Source: Bradyrhizobium sp. WD16
GTDB taxonomy: Bacteria; Pseudomonadota; Alphaproteobacteria; Rhizobiales; Xanthobacteraceae
DNA length: 64,000 nt
Direction: 5' to 3'
Assembly: GCF_024181725.1 (NCBI RefSeq)
Contig: NZ_CP028908.1
Coordinates: 5,259,501-5,323,500, forward strand
Shown in pieces: positions 51,699 through 60,288 of the stretch; the first letter of the stretch is position 1, and every line of letters starts with the position of its first letter. Made by a program: the position numbers and the translations under genes. The notes beneath the pieces are model-generated. The model was not told where the DNA came from, ran no database searches, and saw only the letters and a program-made list of their open reading frames with translations.

Positions 51699-53270
51699 TT
51701 ATTCAGCAGCCTGTAGCCGAGCAGCGGCCGGGCCGAAATCCTCGGGGAAATATTTCAGCGCGCTCATCACCGGGTAAGGCGTGAAGCCGCCCAGCGCGCA
51801 GAGCGAGCCGAACTTCATGGTGGCGCAGAGGTCCCGCAGCAGCGCCACATTGCCGGCCGGATCGATGCCGGCGCGGATGCGGTCCAGCGTTTCCACGCCT
51901 CGGGTCGAGCCGATCCGGCATGGCGTGCACTTGCCGCAGGATTCGAGTGAGCAGAACTCCATGGCAAAGCGCGCCTGATGGGCCATGTCGACCCGGTCAT
52001 CGAACACGACGATGCCGCCATGACCGATCAGGCCGTCGCGGGCGGCGAACGCCTCGTAGTCGAACGGGGTGTCGAAGAGCGCCTGCGGGAAATAGGCGCC
52101 GAGCGGCCCGCCGACCTGGACCGCGCGGACCGCACGGCCGCTCGCCGTGCCGCCGCCGATGTCGTCGACCAGTTCGCCGAGAGTGACGCCGAAGGCGGTT
52201 TCGAACAGCCCGCCATGGCGCACGTTGCCGGCGAGTTGGATCGGCATGGTGCCGCGCGACCGCCCCATGCCGACATCGGCATAGGCCTTGGCGCCCTCCT
52301 CCAGGATGAACGGCACCGCGGCGAAGGACAGCACATTGTTGATCACCGTCGGCTGCCCGAACAGGCCATGATGGGCCGGCAGCGGCGGTTTGGCGCGAAC
52401 CTGGCCGCGACGACCTTCCAGGCTTTCCAGCAGCGAGGTCTCCTCGCCGCAGACATAGGCGCCCGCGCCGGTGCGCACTTCGATGTCGAAGGCGTGGGAC
52501 GAGCCACCGACCGAACCACCGAGCACGCCGCCGCGGCGTGCAGCCACGACCGCAGCCGTCATGGCGGCGATGGCATGGGGATATTCCGAGCGGATATAGA
52601 TAAAGCCCTTGGTGGCGCCGACCGCGAGCCCCGCAATGGTCATGCCTTCGATCAGGATGAAGGGATCGCCTTCCATGATCATGCGGTCGGCGAAGGTGCC
52701 GGAATCGCCTTCGTCGGCATTGCAGACGATGTATTTCTGAGCGGCCTTGGCCTGCGCCACCGTGCGCCATTTGATGCCGGTGGGAAAGCCTGCGCCGCCG
52801 CGACCGCGCAGGCCGGACTTGGCCACCTCCTCGACGATCGCGTCGGCGCCGAGCGCCAGCGCCGTCTCGAGGCCCTTGAAGCCGCCATGAGCGCGGTAGT
52901 CGTCGATCGAACGCGGATCAATCACGCCGCAGCGGGCGAAGGTGAAACGAGTCTGGCGCTTGAGCCAGGCCATCTCAGCAGTCGCGCCGTGACGCAGCGG
53001 ATGGTGCCCGTCGCCGAGCGCGGCATCCAGCAGCGAGGCAACGTCCGCCACCGTCACCGGACCATAGGCGATCCGCCCCGAAGGCGTCGCCACCTCGACC
53101 AGCGGCTCGAGCCAGAGCATGCCGCGCGAACCGGTGCGGACGAGATCGAGTTCGACACCGCGGGCGCGCGCGGCGGCGAGCAGCGCCATGGCGACGTCGT
53201 CGGCTCCGACCGCCACCGCGGCGGCATCGCGGGAAAGGTAGATGCGCAAACTGTTGCCCGAACCGCTCAT
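51699..53270 (-). CDS. fdsB: NAD-dependent formate dehydrogenase beta subunit
   Basis: A 523-residue NuoF-like protein. The N-terminal ~110 residues are a thioredoxin-like [2Fe-2S] fold. The FMN/NADH domain has 'GLRGRGGAGFPTGIKW', 'CNADEGDSGTFADR' and 'GAGAYVCGEETSLLESLEG', and the C-terminal [4Fe-4S] motif is 'ESCGKCTPCRIGSTRG'. It binds FMN and reduces NAD+ with electrons from FdsA. It overlaps fdsG by 4 bp and precedes fdsA by 11 bp. Confidence 0.96.
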   Translation of the reverse strand: MSGSGNSLRIYLSRDAAAVAVGADDVAMALLAAARARGVELDLVRTGSRGMLWLEPLVEVATPSGRIAYGPVTVADVASLLDAALGDGHHPLRHGATAEMAWLKRQTRFTFARCGVIDPRSIDDYRAHGGFKGLETALALGADAIVEEVAKSGLRGRGGAGFPTGIKWRTVAQAKAAQKYIVCNADEGDSGTFADRMIMEGDPFILIEGMTIAGLAVGATKGFIYIRSEYPHAIAAMTAAVVAARRGGVLGGSVGGSSHAFDIEVRTGAGAYVCGEETSLLESLEGRRGQVRAKPPLPAHHGLFGQPTVINNVLSFAAVPFILEEGAKAYADVGMGRSRGTMPIQLAGNVRHGGLFETAFGVTLGELVDDIGGGTASGRAVRAVQVGGPLGAYFPQALFDTPFDYEAFAARDGLIGHGGIVVFDDRVDMAHQARFAMEFCSLESCGKCTPCRIGSTRGVETLDRIRAGIDPAGNVALLRDLCATMKFGSLCALGGFTPYPVMSALKYFPEDFGPAAARLQAAE

Positions 53271-53773
53271 CGGCGAACCTCCGCGACGAGGGCGTCAAGA
53301 CGGGTTTCGTCGAGACGGCCGACCATTCGGCCATCGATCATCGCCGACGGAGCCACGGCGCAAAGTCCGAGGCAATAGACCGGCTCGAGGGTGACCTGAC
53401 CATCGCGACTGGTCTCGCCCATGGCAATGCCGAGCGCCCTTTCCGCCCTCGCCGCAAGATCCTGACAGCCCATGGCCTGGCAGGCCTCGGCGCTGCAGAT
53501 CTTGAGGACGTGTCGCCCGGCCGGTTCGCGGCGGAAGTCATGATAGAAGGTAACGACGCCGTGAACTTCGGCGCGCGACAGATTGAGCGCCGCTGCGATC
53601 AGTGGCACCGCGTCCTCGGGGACATAGCCGAAGGATTCTTGCAGAGCGTGGAGGATCGGCAGGGTCGCGCCGTCGAGCGACCTCAGCTCGGCGATGATCT
53701 CGCCGGCCCTCGCTTCGCTCCATGGCTCATAGCTGGGGCGGTTCGCCCCGCCCTCGTCGTCATGAAAATCCAT
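53267..53773 (-). CDS. fdsG: NAD-dependent formate dehydrogenase gamma subunit
   Basis: A 168-residue NuoE-like [2Fe-2S] protein. 'ILHALQESFGYVPEDAVPLIAAALNLSRAEVHGVVTFYHDF' is the N-terminal helical domain and the cluster ligands are in 'CSAEACQAMGC' and 'CLGLCAVAPSAM'. It is an electron-transfer subunit of the formate dehydrogenase. ATG 53773 ('MDFHDDEGGA') was taken; a GTG at 53782 would add three residues. It is first gene of the fds operon. Confidence 0.95.
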   Translation of the reverse strand: MDFHDDEGGANRPSYEPWSEARAGEIIAELRSLDGATLPILHALQESFGYVPEDAVPLIAAALNLSRAEVHGVVTFYHDFRREPAGRHVLKICSAEACQAMGCQDLAARAERALGIAMGETSRDGQVTLEPVYCLGLCAVAPSAMIDGRMVGRLDETRLDALVAEVRR

Positions 53774-53926
53774 TCCTTGCACCGCCTCGGCATTTCAACC
53801 CCGGCGCAAGCTGGAGAAGCACGATACTTCGATCAAGGGGGCGGAATTTATGCTGCGATAGCAAAATCAAATCGACGACCCGGCATTGACCGGAAAAATC
53901 TCCCAAGTCGGCATGCCCTGTCGTGT

Positions 53927-53953
53927 CCCCCGGGCCGGATCGCCGGGGGTTTT
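53927..53953. terminator. Terminator between the SDR gene and fds promoter region
   Basis: CCCCCGG (53927-53933) and CCGGGGG (53943-53949), followed by TTTT on the plus strand and preceded by no A-run. It lies 31-57 bp past the SDR stop. Confidence 0.5.
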
Positions 53954-53983
53954 AGCCGCGAAAAGGAGCCCGGTGCCCCAGGT

Positions 53984-54901
53984 TCAGAGCTTGATGCCGA
54001 GCCGCGCCGCCGCCTGGGCGACGTATTTCTGGGTCTGCTGGAAGGCACCCTCCAGGGCCCTCGCCTTGCTCATGTCGGCGATGGCATCGAAATGCGCTGC
54101 CACGGCGTCGGGCGTCCATTCGGTTTCCGGCAAATTGACCCCCTCGCTCTCCAGAATCCGGATCACGGCGAAGGAGCCGGCACCGGCGCCCATGATGGTG
54201 CGGGTCGGCGCATTCTCGCTCAGCAGGAACAGCACGGCCGGGGTGATCGATTCCGGCCTGAGCAGCTGCAGCGCCTGGGGCGGCAGCAGTTCTTCGGTCA
54301 TGCGCGTCGCCGCCGTCGGCGAGATGGTGTTGACGCGGACGTTGTTCTTGCGGCCCTCTTCGGCCAGAACGTTCATCAGCCCAGCCATGGCGGCTTTGGC
54401 CGCGCCGTAATTGGCCTGACCGAAATTGCCGAACAGCCCGGAACTCGAGGTGGTGATGACGATGCGGCCGTAATTGCGCTCGCGCATGCCGTTCCACACC
54501 GCCTTGCAGCAGTTGAAGGTGCCGATCAGGTGGACGTCGATCACCTTGCGGAAATCAGCCGGCTCCATCTTGGAGAACGATTTGTCACGCAGAATACCGG
54601 CGTTGGCGACCATCAGGTCGACCGCGCCCCATTTCTCGGTGGCCTTGGCCACCATGGCCTCGACCTGCTCGAAGCTGGAGACGTCGGCGCCGTCGGCCAT
54701 TGCATCACCGCCGGCCTGGCGGATCTCCTCGACGACGGTTTCCGCTGGTCCGAGCGAGCCGCCGGTGCCGTCGCGCGCACCGCCGAAATCATTGACCACG
54801 ACCTTGGCGCCACGCGCCGCAAGTCCCAGCGCGTGAGCGCGGCCGAGGCCGTTGCCGGCGCCGGTCACGATCGCCACCCGCCCGTCAAATCTGATCGTCA
54901 T
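53984..54901 (-). CDS. SDR oxidoreductase (hydroxyacyl-CoA dehydrogenase/MFE-2 type)
   Basis: A 305-residue short-chain dehydrogenase. 'GRVAIVTGAGNGLGRAHALGLA' is the NAD(P)-binding turn. 'VVVNDFGGARDGTGGS' is typical of the peroxisomal multifunctional enzyme type 2 branch. The catalytic Ser/Tyr-x-x-x-Lys lies in 'VITTSSSGLFGNFGQANYGAAKAAM'. It likely oxidises 3-hydroxyacyl-CoA or a related alcohol. The MaoC-like hydratase gene 55 bp upstream is a natural partner for a hydratase/dehydrogenase pair. Confidence 0.92.
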   Translation of the reverse strand: MTIRFDGRVAIVTGAGNGLGRAHALGLAARGAKVVVNDFGGARDGTGGSLGPAETVVEEIRQAGGDAMADGADVSSFEQVEAMVAKATEKWGAVDLMVANAGILRDKSFSKMEPADFRKVIDVHLIGTFNCCKAVWNGMRERNYGRIVITTSSSGLFGNFGQANYGAAKAAMAGLMNVLAEEGRKNNVRVNTISPTAATRMTEELLPPQALQLLRPESITPAVLFLLSENAPTRTIMGAGAGSFAVIRILESEGVNLPETEWTPDAVAAHFDAIADMSKARALEGAFQQTQKYVAQAAARLGIKL

Positions 54902-54956
54902 CTGTCGTCTTCCTCTTCTTCAAATTCCACGCCGACCGCCTTCAAACGAGCCGGAT

Positions 54957-55418
54957 TCAGGTGAACACGGTCAGACCGAGCCAGTCGGCAACCAGGGCGG
55001 GCTTGTCCTCTCCTTCGATTTCAACCGTCACGCCGGTGCGCGCCAGCAGTTCTTTCGGCGTGCGCATGGTCGCGCCGGTGAGCGTAAAGCGACCGCGCAC
55101 CCGCGAGCCCGACCTCACCGGCGACAGGAAACGCAGCTTGTCGAAGCCGTAATTGACCCCCATGGCCGCGCCTTCGAGCGAGGGCAGCACCTCGTAGGCG
55201 AAGACGCTGAGCAGCGACAACGTGAGGAAGCCATGGGCGATGGTGGTGCCGAACGGCGTCTTTCGCGAGCGCTCCGGATCGACGTGAATGAACTGGTGAT
55301 CCTCGGTGACCTCGGCGAAGCGGTCGATGCGGGATTGGTCGATGAGATGCCATGGCGACACCCCGATCTCCTTGCCCACCAGCTTGAGATATTCGTCTCG
55401 CGAAATATTCGTCGCCAT
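54957..55418 (-). CDS. MaoC-family dehydratase (R-enoyl-CoA hydratase-like)
   Basis: A 153-residue hot-dog-fold protein with the hydratase-2 motif 'FAEVTEDHQFIHVDPERSRKTPFGTTIAHGFLTLSL', which holds the catalytic Asp and His. Such enzymes hydrate trans-2-enoyl-CoA to (R)-3-hydroxyacyl-CoA. Met 55418 ('MATNISRDEYL') is the likely start; the 13-residue upstream extension has no family match. It is upstream of the SDR gene in the same direction. Confidence 0.92.
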   Translation of the reverse strand: MATNISRDEYLKLVGKEIGVSPWHLIDQSRIDRFAEVTEDHQFIHVDPERSRKTPFGTTIAHGFLTLSLLSVFAYEVLPSLEGAAMGVNYGFDKLRFLSPVRSGSRVRGRFTLTGATMRTPKELLARTGVTVEIEGEDKPALVADWLGLTVFT

Positions 55419-55484
55419 GGCGTTCCCCGTGCAGATTGCGGGCGCAGATTCCACCAATTGGCGGCTTTGTCCAGCCGTGCCCGA

Positions 55485-56381
55485 TCAGGCCCGGGGCATT
55501 GTCCGGGCGATCAATCGCGCCTCCTCAGCAAGAGCCGCGGCGAGCGGCGTCATCGGTTCGCGATGCGGCAGCACAAGCCCGATGGAATGCACGGTCGACG
55601 GCTCGACAATGGGAATTGATCGCACCTTGTCGGTCAGTCCCAGCGTCTCGGCGAGGCGCGCGGGCATCACACTGGCCCAGCGGCCGGTGCGGACGTGGGC
55701 ATAGAGCACGATCATGGAGTTCGATTCCAGGGTCGGCGATGCCGACGCGCCGGCCTGTTGCAGCAGTTGGTCGATGATGCGCCGGTTCTGCATGTTGGGT
55801 GTGAGCAGGCAGAGCGGAATCCTGCCGACCTCGGCCCAGCTCACCACGTCGCGATCGCCGAGCTCGCCGTCAGGTGCCGTCAGCAGCCGATACTCCTCGA
55901 AGTAGAGCGGCACGGTGGTGACATTGCCCAGCGGCTCGTTGTCGAGATAGGTCAGCCCGGCATCAACCTCGAGGTTTTCGAGCAGGCGCAGGGCCTCGAT
56001 CGAAGTCGAGGAGATGATCGAGAACTTCACGCCCGGATGCTTGGCGCGAAACGGCGTTGTCAGCGTCGCGGTCATCGCCAGCGCGGTCGGGATCGCCGCC
56101 AGCCGGATATGACCGACGAGGCCGTGCTTGAGGGCATCGACATCCTCGCGCATGGCGCGGGCATCGCCGACGATGCGCCGCGCCCAGACCAGGACCCGTT
56201 CCCCCTCCGGGGTAAATCCCTGAAAGCGCGAGCCGCGATTGACCAGCAGCAGCCCCAGGGATTCCTCAAGCTGCTTGATCCCGGCCGACAGCGTCGGCTG
56301 GCTGACATTGCAGTATTCGGCGGCCCGGCCGAAATGCTGTTCGCGGGCCAGCGCAATGAGGAATTCCAGCTTGTCGATCAT
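55485..56381 (-). CDS. LysR-family transcriptional regulator
   Basis: A 298-residue LysR protein: HTH 'QHFGRAAEYCNVSQPTLSAGIKQLEESLGLLLV' and a CbbR/CysB-like effector domain ('FSIISSTSIEALRLLENLEVDAGLTYLDNE'). LysR proteins of this type (FdsR-like) control formate dehydrogenase operons in other proteobacteria, and fdsG starts about 1.7 kb downstream, but two lipid-type genes intervene. Met 56381 ('MIDKLEFLIALAREQHF') is canonical. The target is uncertain. Confidence 0.9.
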   Translation of the reverse strand: MIDKLEFLIALAREQHFGRAAEYCNVSQPTLSAGIKQLEESLGLLLVNRGSRFQGFTPEGERVLVWARRIVGDARAMREDVDALKHGLVGHIRLAAIPTALAMTATLTTPFRAKHPGVKFSIISSTSIEALRLLENLEVDAGLTYLDNEPLGNVTTVPLYFEEYRLLTAPDGELGDRDVVSWAEVGRIPLCLLTPNMQNRRIIDQLLQQAGASASPTLESNSMIVLYAHVRTGRWASVMPARLAETLGLTDKVRSIPIVEPSTVHSIGLVLPHREPMTPLAAALAEEARLIARTMPRA

Positions 56382-56527
56382 CGCGTTAGGGGCGTCGGAG
56401 GAAGGGAGGAGACAGCAAGCCCTGTTTCGGCGGCAAGCGCAAGATGGCAATGCGCCAGGCCGTCCTCCCCGAACCGGGCTCCCCGACGGAGAGGCACAAC
56501 CGAAAATTACCCGCAAGACCGACGGGA

Positions 56528-58258
56528 TCAGGTGTCGCCGGCGGCGCGGGCGGCGCGCAATTCGGGAAAATCGTCCTCGTGGAACTCGACGCCGCGCAAC
56601 ACGCTGGCGCGATCGCCCTCGTGCTCGAGGCGTCGCAGCTGCACCCGCCGGATCTTGCCAGAGATGGTCTTGGGCAGTTCGGCGACGATCTCCAGTCGGC
56701 GGACGCGCTTGAACGGCGCCAGCCTGGCCTGGACATGACGCAGGATCGACAGCGCGGTCTCCCGCGATGGGACTGCGCCGGAGGTCAGCATGACATAGGC
56801 CTTGGGCACTGCGAGCCGGATCGGATCCGGCGACGGTACCACCGCGGCCTCGGCCACCGCCTCGTGCTCGATCAGCACGCTTTCGAGCTCGAACGGGCTG
56901 ATGCGGTAATCGGACGATTTGAAGACGTCGTCGGAGCGGCCGACGAAGGTGAGATACCCCTCGTCATCGACAAAAACGACATCGCTAGTGCGGTAGACCT
57001 CGCCCTCGGCGCCGCGAGCGGCGCCATCCTCGCCGAGATAGCCCTGCATCAATCCTGCCGGACGTGCCTCGCCGAGTAGAAGACAGACCTCGCCCTCCCG
57101 CGCCGGACGACCGTCGGCATCGCGCACCGTCACGCTATAACCGGGCAGCGGCCGCCCCATCGAGCCGACCTTGACCTTCTGGCCGGGCGAATTGCCCGCC
57201 AGCGCCGTGGTCTCGGTCTGGCCGTAGCCGTCACGAATGGTCAGGCCCCAGGCCACCTTGACCTGGTCGATGACCTCGGGATTGAGCGGCTCGCCGGCGC
57301 CGCAGACCTCGCGCAGCGCCATACGCCAGGCCGCCAGATCCTCCTGGATCAGCAGCCGCCACACGGTGGGCGGGGCGCACAGGGTGGTGACGCCACACCG
57401 CTCCACCGTCGCCAGCAGCCCCCTCGCGTCGAAGCGTGGCTGGTTGACCACGAACACCGTGGCGCCCGCATTCCACGGCGCGAAGACGCAGCTCCAGGCA
57501 TGCTTTGCCCAGCCGGGCGAGGAGATGTTGAGATGAATGTCGCCCGGCTGCAGCCCGATCCAGTACATCGTCGACAGCGCGCCGACCGGATAGCTGCGCT
57601 GGCTGTGCCGAACGAGCTTCGGCTTCGCCGTGGTCCCCGAGGTGAAATAGAGCAGCAAGGGGTCGTCGGCGCCGGTCGGCCCGTCCGGCGAGAAGGTGTC
57701 GGCAAACCCCGCCGCCGCCTCATAGGGCTCCCAGCCTTCGTCGCCGCCCGCACCGACCACGATGCGCGTCAGGCCCCCTGCCCCGAGCCCGTCGAATTTC
57801 GCCACCTGATCCTGCGCCGCCACCACCGCCCGGGCGCGGCCGCGCTCCAAGCGGTCGCGCAACTCGTCGGCAGTTAGCAGCGTCGTCGCCGGAATGACGA
57901 CGACACCTAGCTTCATCGCCGCCAGCATGGTCTCCCACAGCGGCGCCACGTTGCCGAGCAGCAAAAGCAGGCGGTCGCCGCGCCGCAGACCCCGCGCCCG
58001 CAGGAGATTGGCGAGCCGATTGGAGCGCCGCGACAGTTCAGCGAAAGTCAACTTGGTCTCGGCGCCGGTCGCGGCGACGTCGACGATCCACAGGGCCAGA
58101 CGGTCACGGCTGTCCGGCGCGCGCGCCAGGGCGGCATCGAACCAGTCGAGCGCCCAGTTGAACTCCACTTCATCGGGCCAGCGGAAGCCGGCCACCGCTG
58201 TCGCATAATCAGTGCGGTTCTCCAGCAGAAAGGCGCGTGCCTCCGGGAACGTAGTCAT
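56528..58258 (-). CDS. Acyl-CoA synthetase (AMP-forming)
   Basis: A 576-residue member of the adenylate-forming family. 'LYFTSGTTAKPKLVRHSQRS' is the P-loop-like A3 motif, 'DGYGQTETTALAGNSPG' A5, 'YRTSDVVFVDDEGYLTFVGRSDDVFKSSDYRISPFE' covers A7-A8, and 'LPKTISGKIRRVQLR' holds the A10 catalytic lysine. It converts a carboxylate, ATP and CoA to acyl-CoA, plausibly a branched or medium-chain acid given its position with mmsB, hydratase and acyl-CoA dehydrogenase genes. It overlaps mmsB by one base and is the last gene of that operon. Confidence 0.93.
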   Translation of the reverse strand: MTTFPEARAFLLENRTDYATAVAGFRWPDEVEFNWALDWFDAALARAPDSRDRLALWIVDVAATGAETKLTFAELSRRSNRLANLLRARGLRRGDRLLLLLGNVAPLWETMLAAMKLGVVVIPATTLLTADELRDRLERGRARAVVAAQDQVAKFDGLGAGGLTRIVVGAGGDEGWEPYEAAAGFADTFSPDGPTGADDPLLLYFTSGTTAKPKLVRHSQRSYPVGALSTMYWIGLQPGDIHLNISSPGWAKHAWSCVFAPWNAGATVFVVNQPRFDARGLLATVERCGVTTLCAPPTVWRLLIQEDLAAWRMALREVCGAGEPLNPEVIDQVKVAWGLTIRDGYGQTETTALAGNSPGQKVKVGSMGRPLPGYSVTVRDADGRPAREGEVCLLLGEARPAGLMQGYLGEDGAARGAEGEVYRTSDVVFVDDEGYLTFVGRSDDVFKSSDYRISPFELESVLIEHEAVAEAAVVPSPDPIRLAVPKAYVMLTSGAVPSRETALSILRHVQARLAPFKRVRRLEIVAELPKTISGKIRRVQLRRLEHEGDRASVLRGVEFHEDDFPELRAARAAGDT

Positions 58259-59157
58259 CAGGTTCTCCGGTCGGGGGCAGCAAGATCGCGCAGGTGACGG
58301 ATGATACCTGAAAAATCGACGCCGCCATTCCCGGCGCCGTCGAAAGCGGCATAGATCTGTTCGGCATGGGCGCCGAGCGGCGTCGCGGCGCCGGTGGTGG
58401 TCGCGGCCGCCTGGGCGAGACGCAGATCCTTGAGCATCAAGGCCGCGGCAAAACCGGGCTTGTAGTCATTGTTGGCCGGCGACGCCGGGACCGGTCCCGG
58501 CACCGGGCAGTAGCTCGTCAGCGACCAGCACTGGCCCGACGAGGTCGCGGCGACATCGAACAGCGCCTGGTGGGACAAACCGAGCTTCTCGGCGAGAGCG
58601 AAGGCCTCGCAGACGCCGATCATCGAGATGCCGAGGATCATGTTGTTGCAGATCTTGGCCGCCTGGCCGGCGCCGGCGGCGCCGCAGTGAACAATCTTCT
58701 TGCCCATGGCCTCGAGCACGGACTTCGCCCCGGCGAAGGCATCCGCCTCACCGCCCGCCATGAAGGTCAGCGTCGCGGCCTTGGCGCCACCGACCCCGCC
58801 GGATACCGGCGCGTCGACGGACTTAAGGCCGGCCGCGCGGGCGAGCCCGTGCGCCTGCCGCGCACTGTCGACGTCCACCGTCGAGCAGTCGATCATCAAG
58901 GTGCCAGGTGCCGCCGCCGGCACCACCTCGCCCCACACCGACACCACATGTTTGCCGGCCGGCAGCATGGTGATGACGACGGAGGCGCCCTTGATGGCGA
59001 CGGCGGCAGACGGGGCGATGGTCACGCCCGCGGCCTTCGCTGCCTCGCAGGACGCCGGCACCAGATCGAAGCCGGTGACCTGATGACCCGCCTTGACCAG
59101 ATTGTCGGCCATCGGGCCGCCCATGTTGCCGAGACCGATGAATGCGACTTTCGCCAT
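58258..59157 (-). CDS. mmsB: 3-hydroxyisobutyrate dehydrogenase
   Basis: A 299-residue beta-hydroxyacid dehydrogenase. 'VAFIGLGNMGGPMADNLVKAGH' binds NAD, 'DAPVSGGVGGAKAATLTFMAGG' is the substrate loop and 'GAAGAGQAAKICNNM' carries the catalytic lysine. It oxidises 3-hydroxyisobutyrate to methylmalonate semialdehyde, the substrate of MmsA encoded upstream in the same operon (valine degradation). Confidence 0.95.
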   Translation of the reverse strand: MAKVAFIGLGNMGGPMADNLVKAGHQVTGFDLVPASCEAAKAAGVTIAPSAAVAIKGASVVITMLPAGKHVVSVWGEVVPAAAPGTLMIDCSTVDVDSARQAHGLARAAGLKSVDAPVSGGVGGAKAATLTFMAGGEADAFAGAKSVLEAMGKKIVHCGAAGAGQAAKICNNMILGISMIGVCEAFALAEKLGLSHQALFDVAATSSGQCWSLTSYCPVPGPVPASPANNDYKPGFAAALMLKDLRLAQAAATTTGAATPLGAHAEQIYAAFDGAGNGGVDFSGIIRHLRDLAAPDRRT

Positions 59158-59220
59158 GGCGTGCTCCTCCGGCGCGCGTATTGCGCATGCTGTATTGTCG
59201 TGACCGGGCTGACGGAGATG

Positions 59221-60288
59221 TCAGTCCGGGAAAGCCAGTTCGTCCGCGCGCGGCGAGAAATAGGCGTCGACGATGCTCGGCGTCACGTCTTCCAGGCGGG
59301 ACGGCACCCAGCGCGGGTTACGGTCCTTGTCGATGATCGCGGCGCGAACGCCCTCGACGAAATCGGCGCTGGCAAAGACCTGCAGGGCAGCCCGGTATTC
59401 GCGAACGAGGCATTCCCGCAGCGACGTCAGCCGGCGCGCCTCGCGCAGCAGCCGCAGCGTCACCTTCAGTCCACGAGGCGATTTCTCGCCGATGGTCTTG
59501 AGCATCGCCCGGGCGAAATCACTGTCGTCGGCGCGGAGCGCGGCGACGATCTCCTCCACGCTGTCGAAGGCGAACAGGTGGTCGATCTCGGCGCTGCGCG
59601 CCGCGATCGGCCCATCGCTCCGGGCAACCGCGGCCGCGGCGACCACCGCCCGCACCTCATCATGCCCGGCACCGCGCGGCAGCCGGGTCAGGGCGGCCCG
59701 CAGATCGGGCAAGCCGGCCGCCGGCACCATGGCGTCGGCAAGGCCGGCAAACACCGCATCGGCGCCGCCGGTGGTGTCGCCGGTCAGCGCCAGATAGGTG
59801 CCGGTTTCGCCCGGGGCGCGCGACAGCAGGAAGGTACCGCCGACATCCGGAAAAAAGCCGAGCCCGGCTTCCGGCATGCTGATCCTGGTTCGGTCGGTGG
59901 CGACGCGGTGGCTGCCGTGGCAGGCAAGCCCGACGCCGCCGCCCATGACGATGCCGTCCATGAAGGCGACATAGGGCTTGGGGTAGTCCTTGATGCGGGC
60001 ATTGACGACGTATTCCTCGGCCCAGAACACCCTGCCGAGATCGCCGCCGATCTTGGCGCTGTCATAAAGCGAACGAATGTCGCCGCCGGCGCACAGCCCA
60101 CGCTCGCCGGCGCCCTCCAGCAGCACCAGGGCGACCTGCGGATCAGCGGCAAAACGGTCGAGCGCGCCGTCGATGATCCGCACCATGTCGAGCGTCACCG
60201 CATTGATGGCCTTGGGACGATTGAGGCGCAGGATGCCGGCAGCCCCTTCGCGCCGGACGATGACATCGGCCTCCACGGCCGCGGTCAT
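59221..60288 (-). CDS. Enoyl-CoA hydratase/isomerase family, probable 3-hydroxyisobutyryl-CoA hydrolase
   Basis: A 355-residue crotonase-fold protein. 'EGAGERGLCAGGDIRSLYD' and 'GIVMGGGVGLACHGSHRVATDRTRISMPEAGLGFFPDVGG' are the oxyanion-hole and active-site regions. The length and the C-terminal extension ('IDKDRNPRWVP') match 3-hydroxyisobutyryl-CoA hydrolases, which release 3-hydroxyisobutyrate for MmsB. ATG 60288 overlaps the acyl-CoA dehydrogenase stop by 4 bp; the longer frame is an antisense-like extension. Confidence 0.92.
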   Translation of the reverse strand: MTAAVEADVIVRREGAAGILRLNRPKAINAVTLDMVRIIDGALDRFAADPQVALVLLEGAGERGLCAGGDIRSLYDSAKIGGDLGRVFWAEEYVVNARIKDYPKPYVAFMDGIVMGGGVGLACHGSHRVATDRTRISMPEAGLGFFPDVGGTFLLSRAPGETGTYLALTGDTTGGADAVFAGLADAMVPAAGLPDLRAALTRLPRGAGHDEVRAVVAAAAVARSDGPIAARSAEIDHLFAFDSVEEIVAALRADDSDFARAMLKTIGEKSPRGLKVTLRLLREARRLTSLRECLVREYRAALQVFASADFVEGVRAAIIDKDRNPRWVPSRLEDVTPSIVDAYFSPRADELAFPD

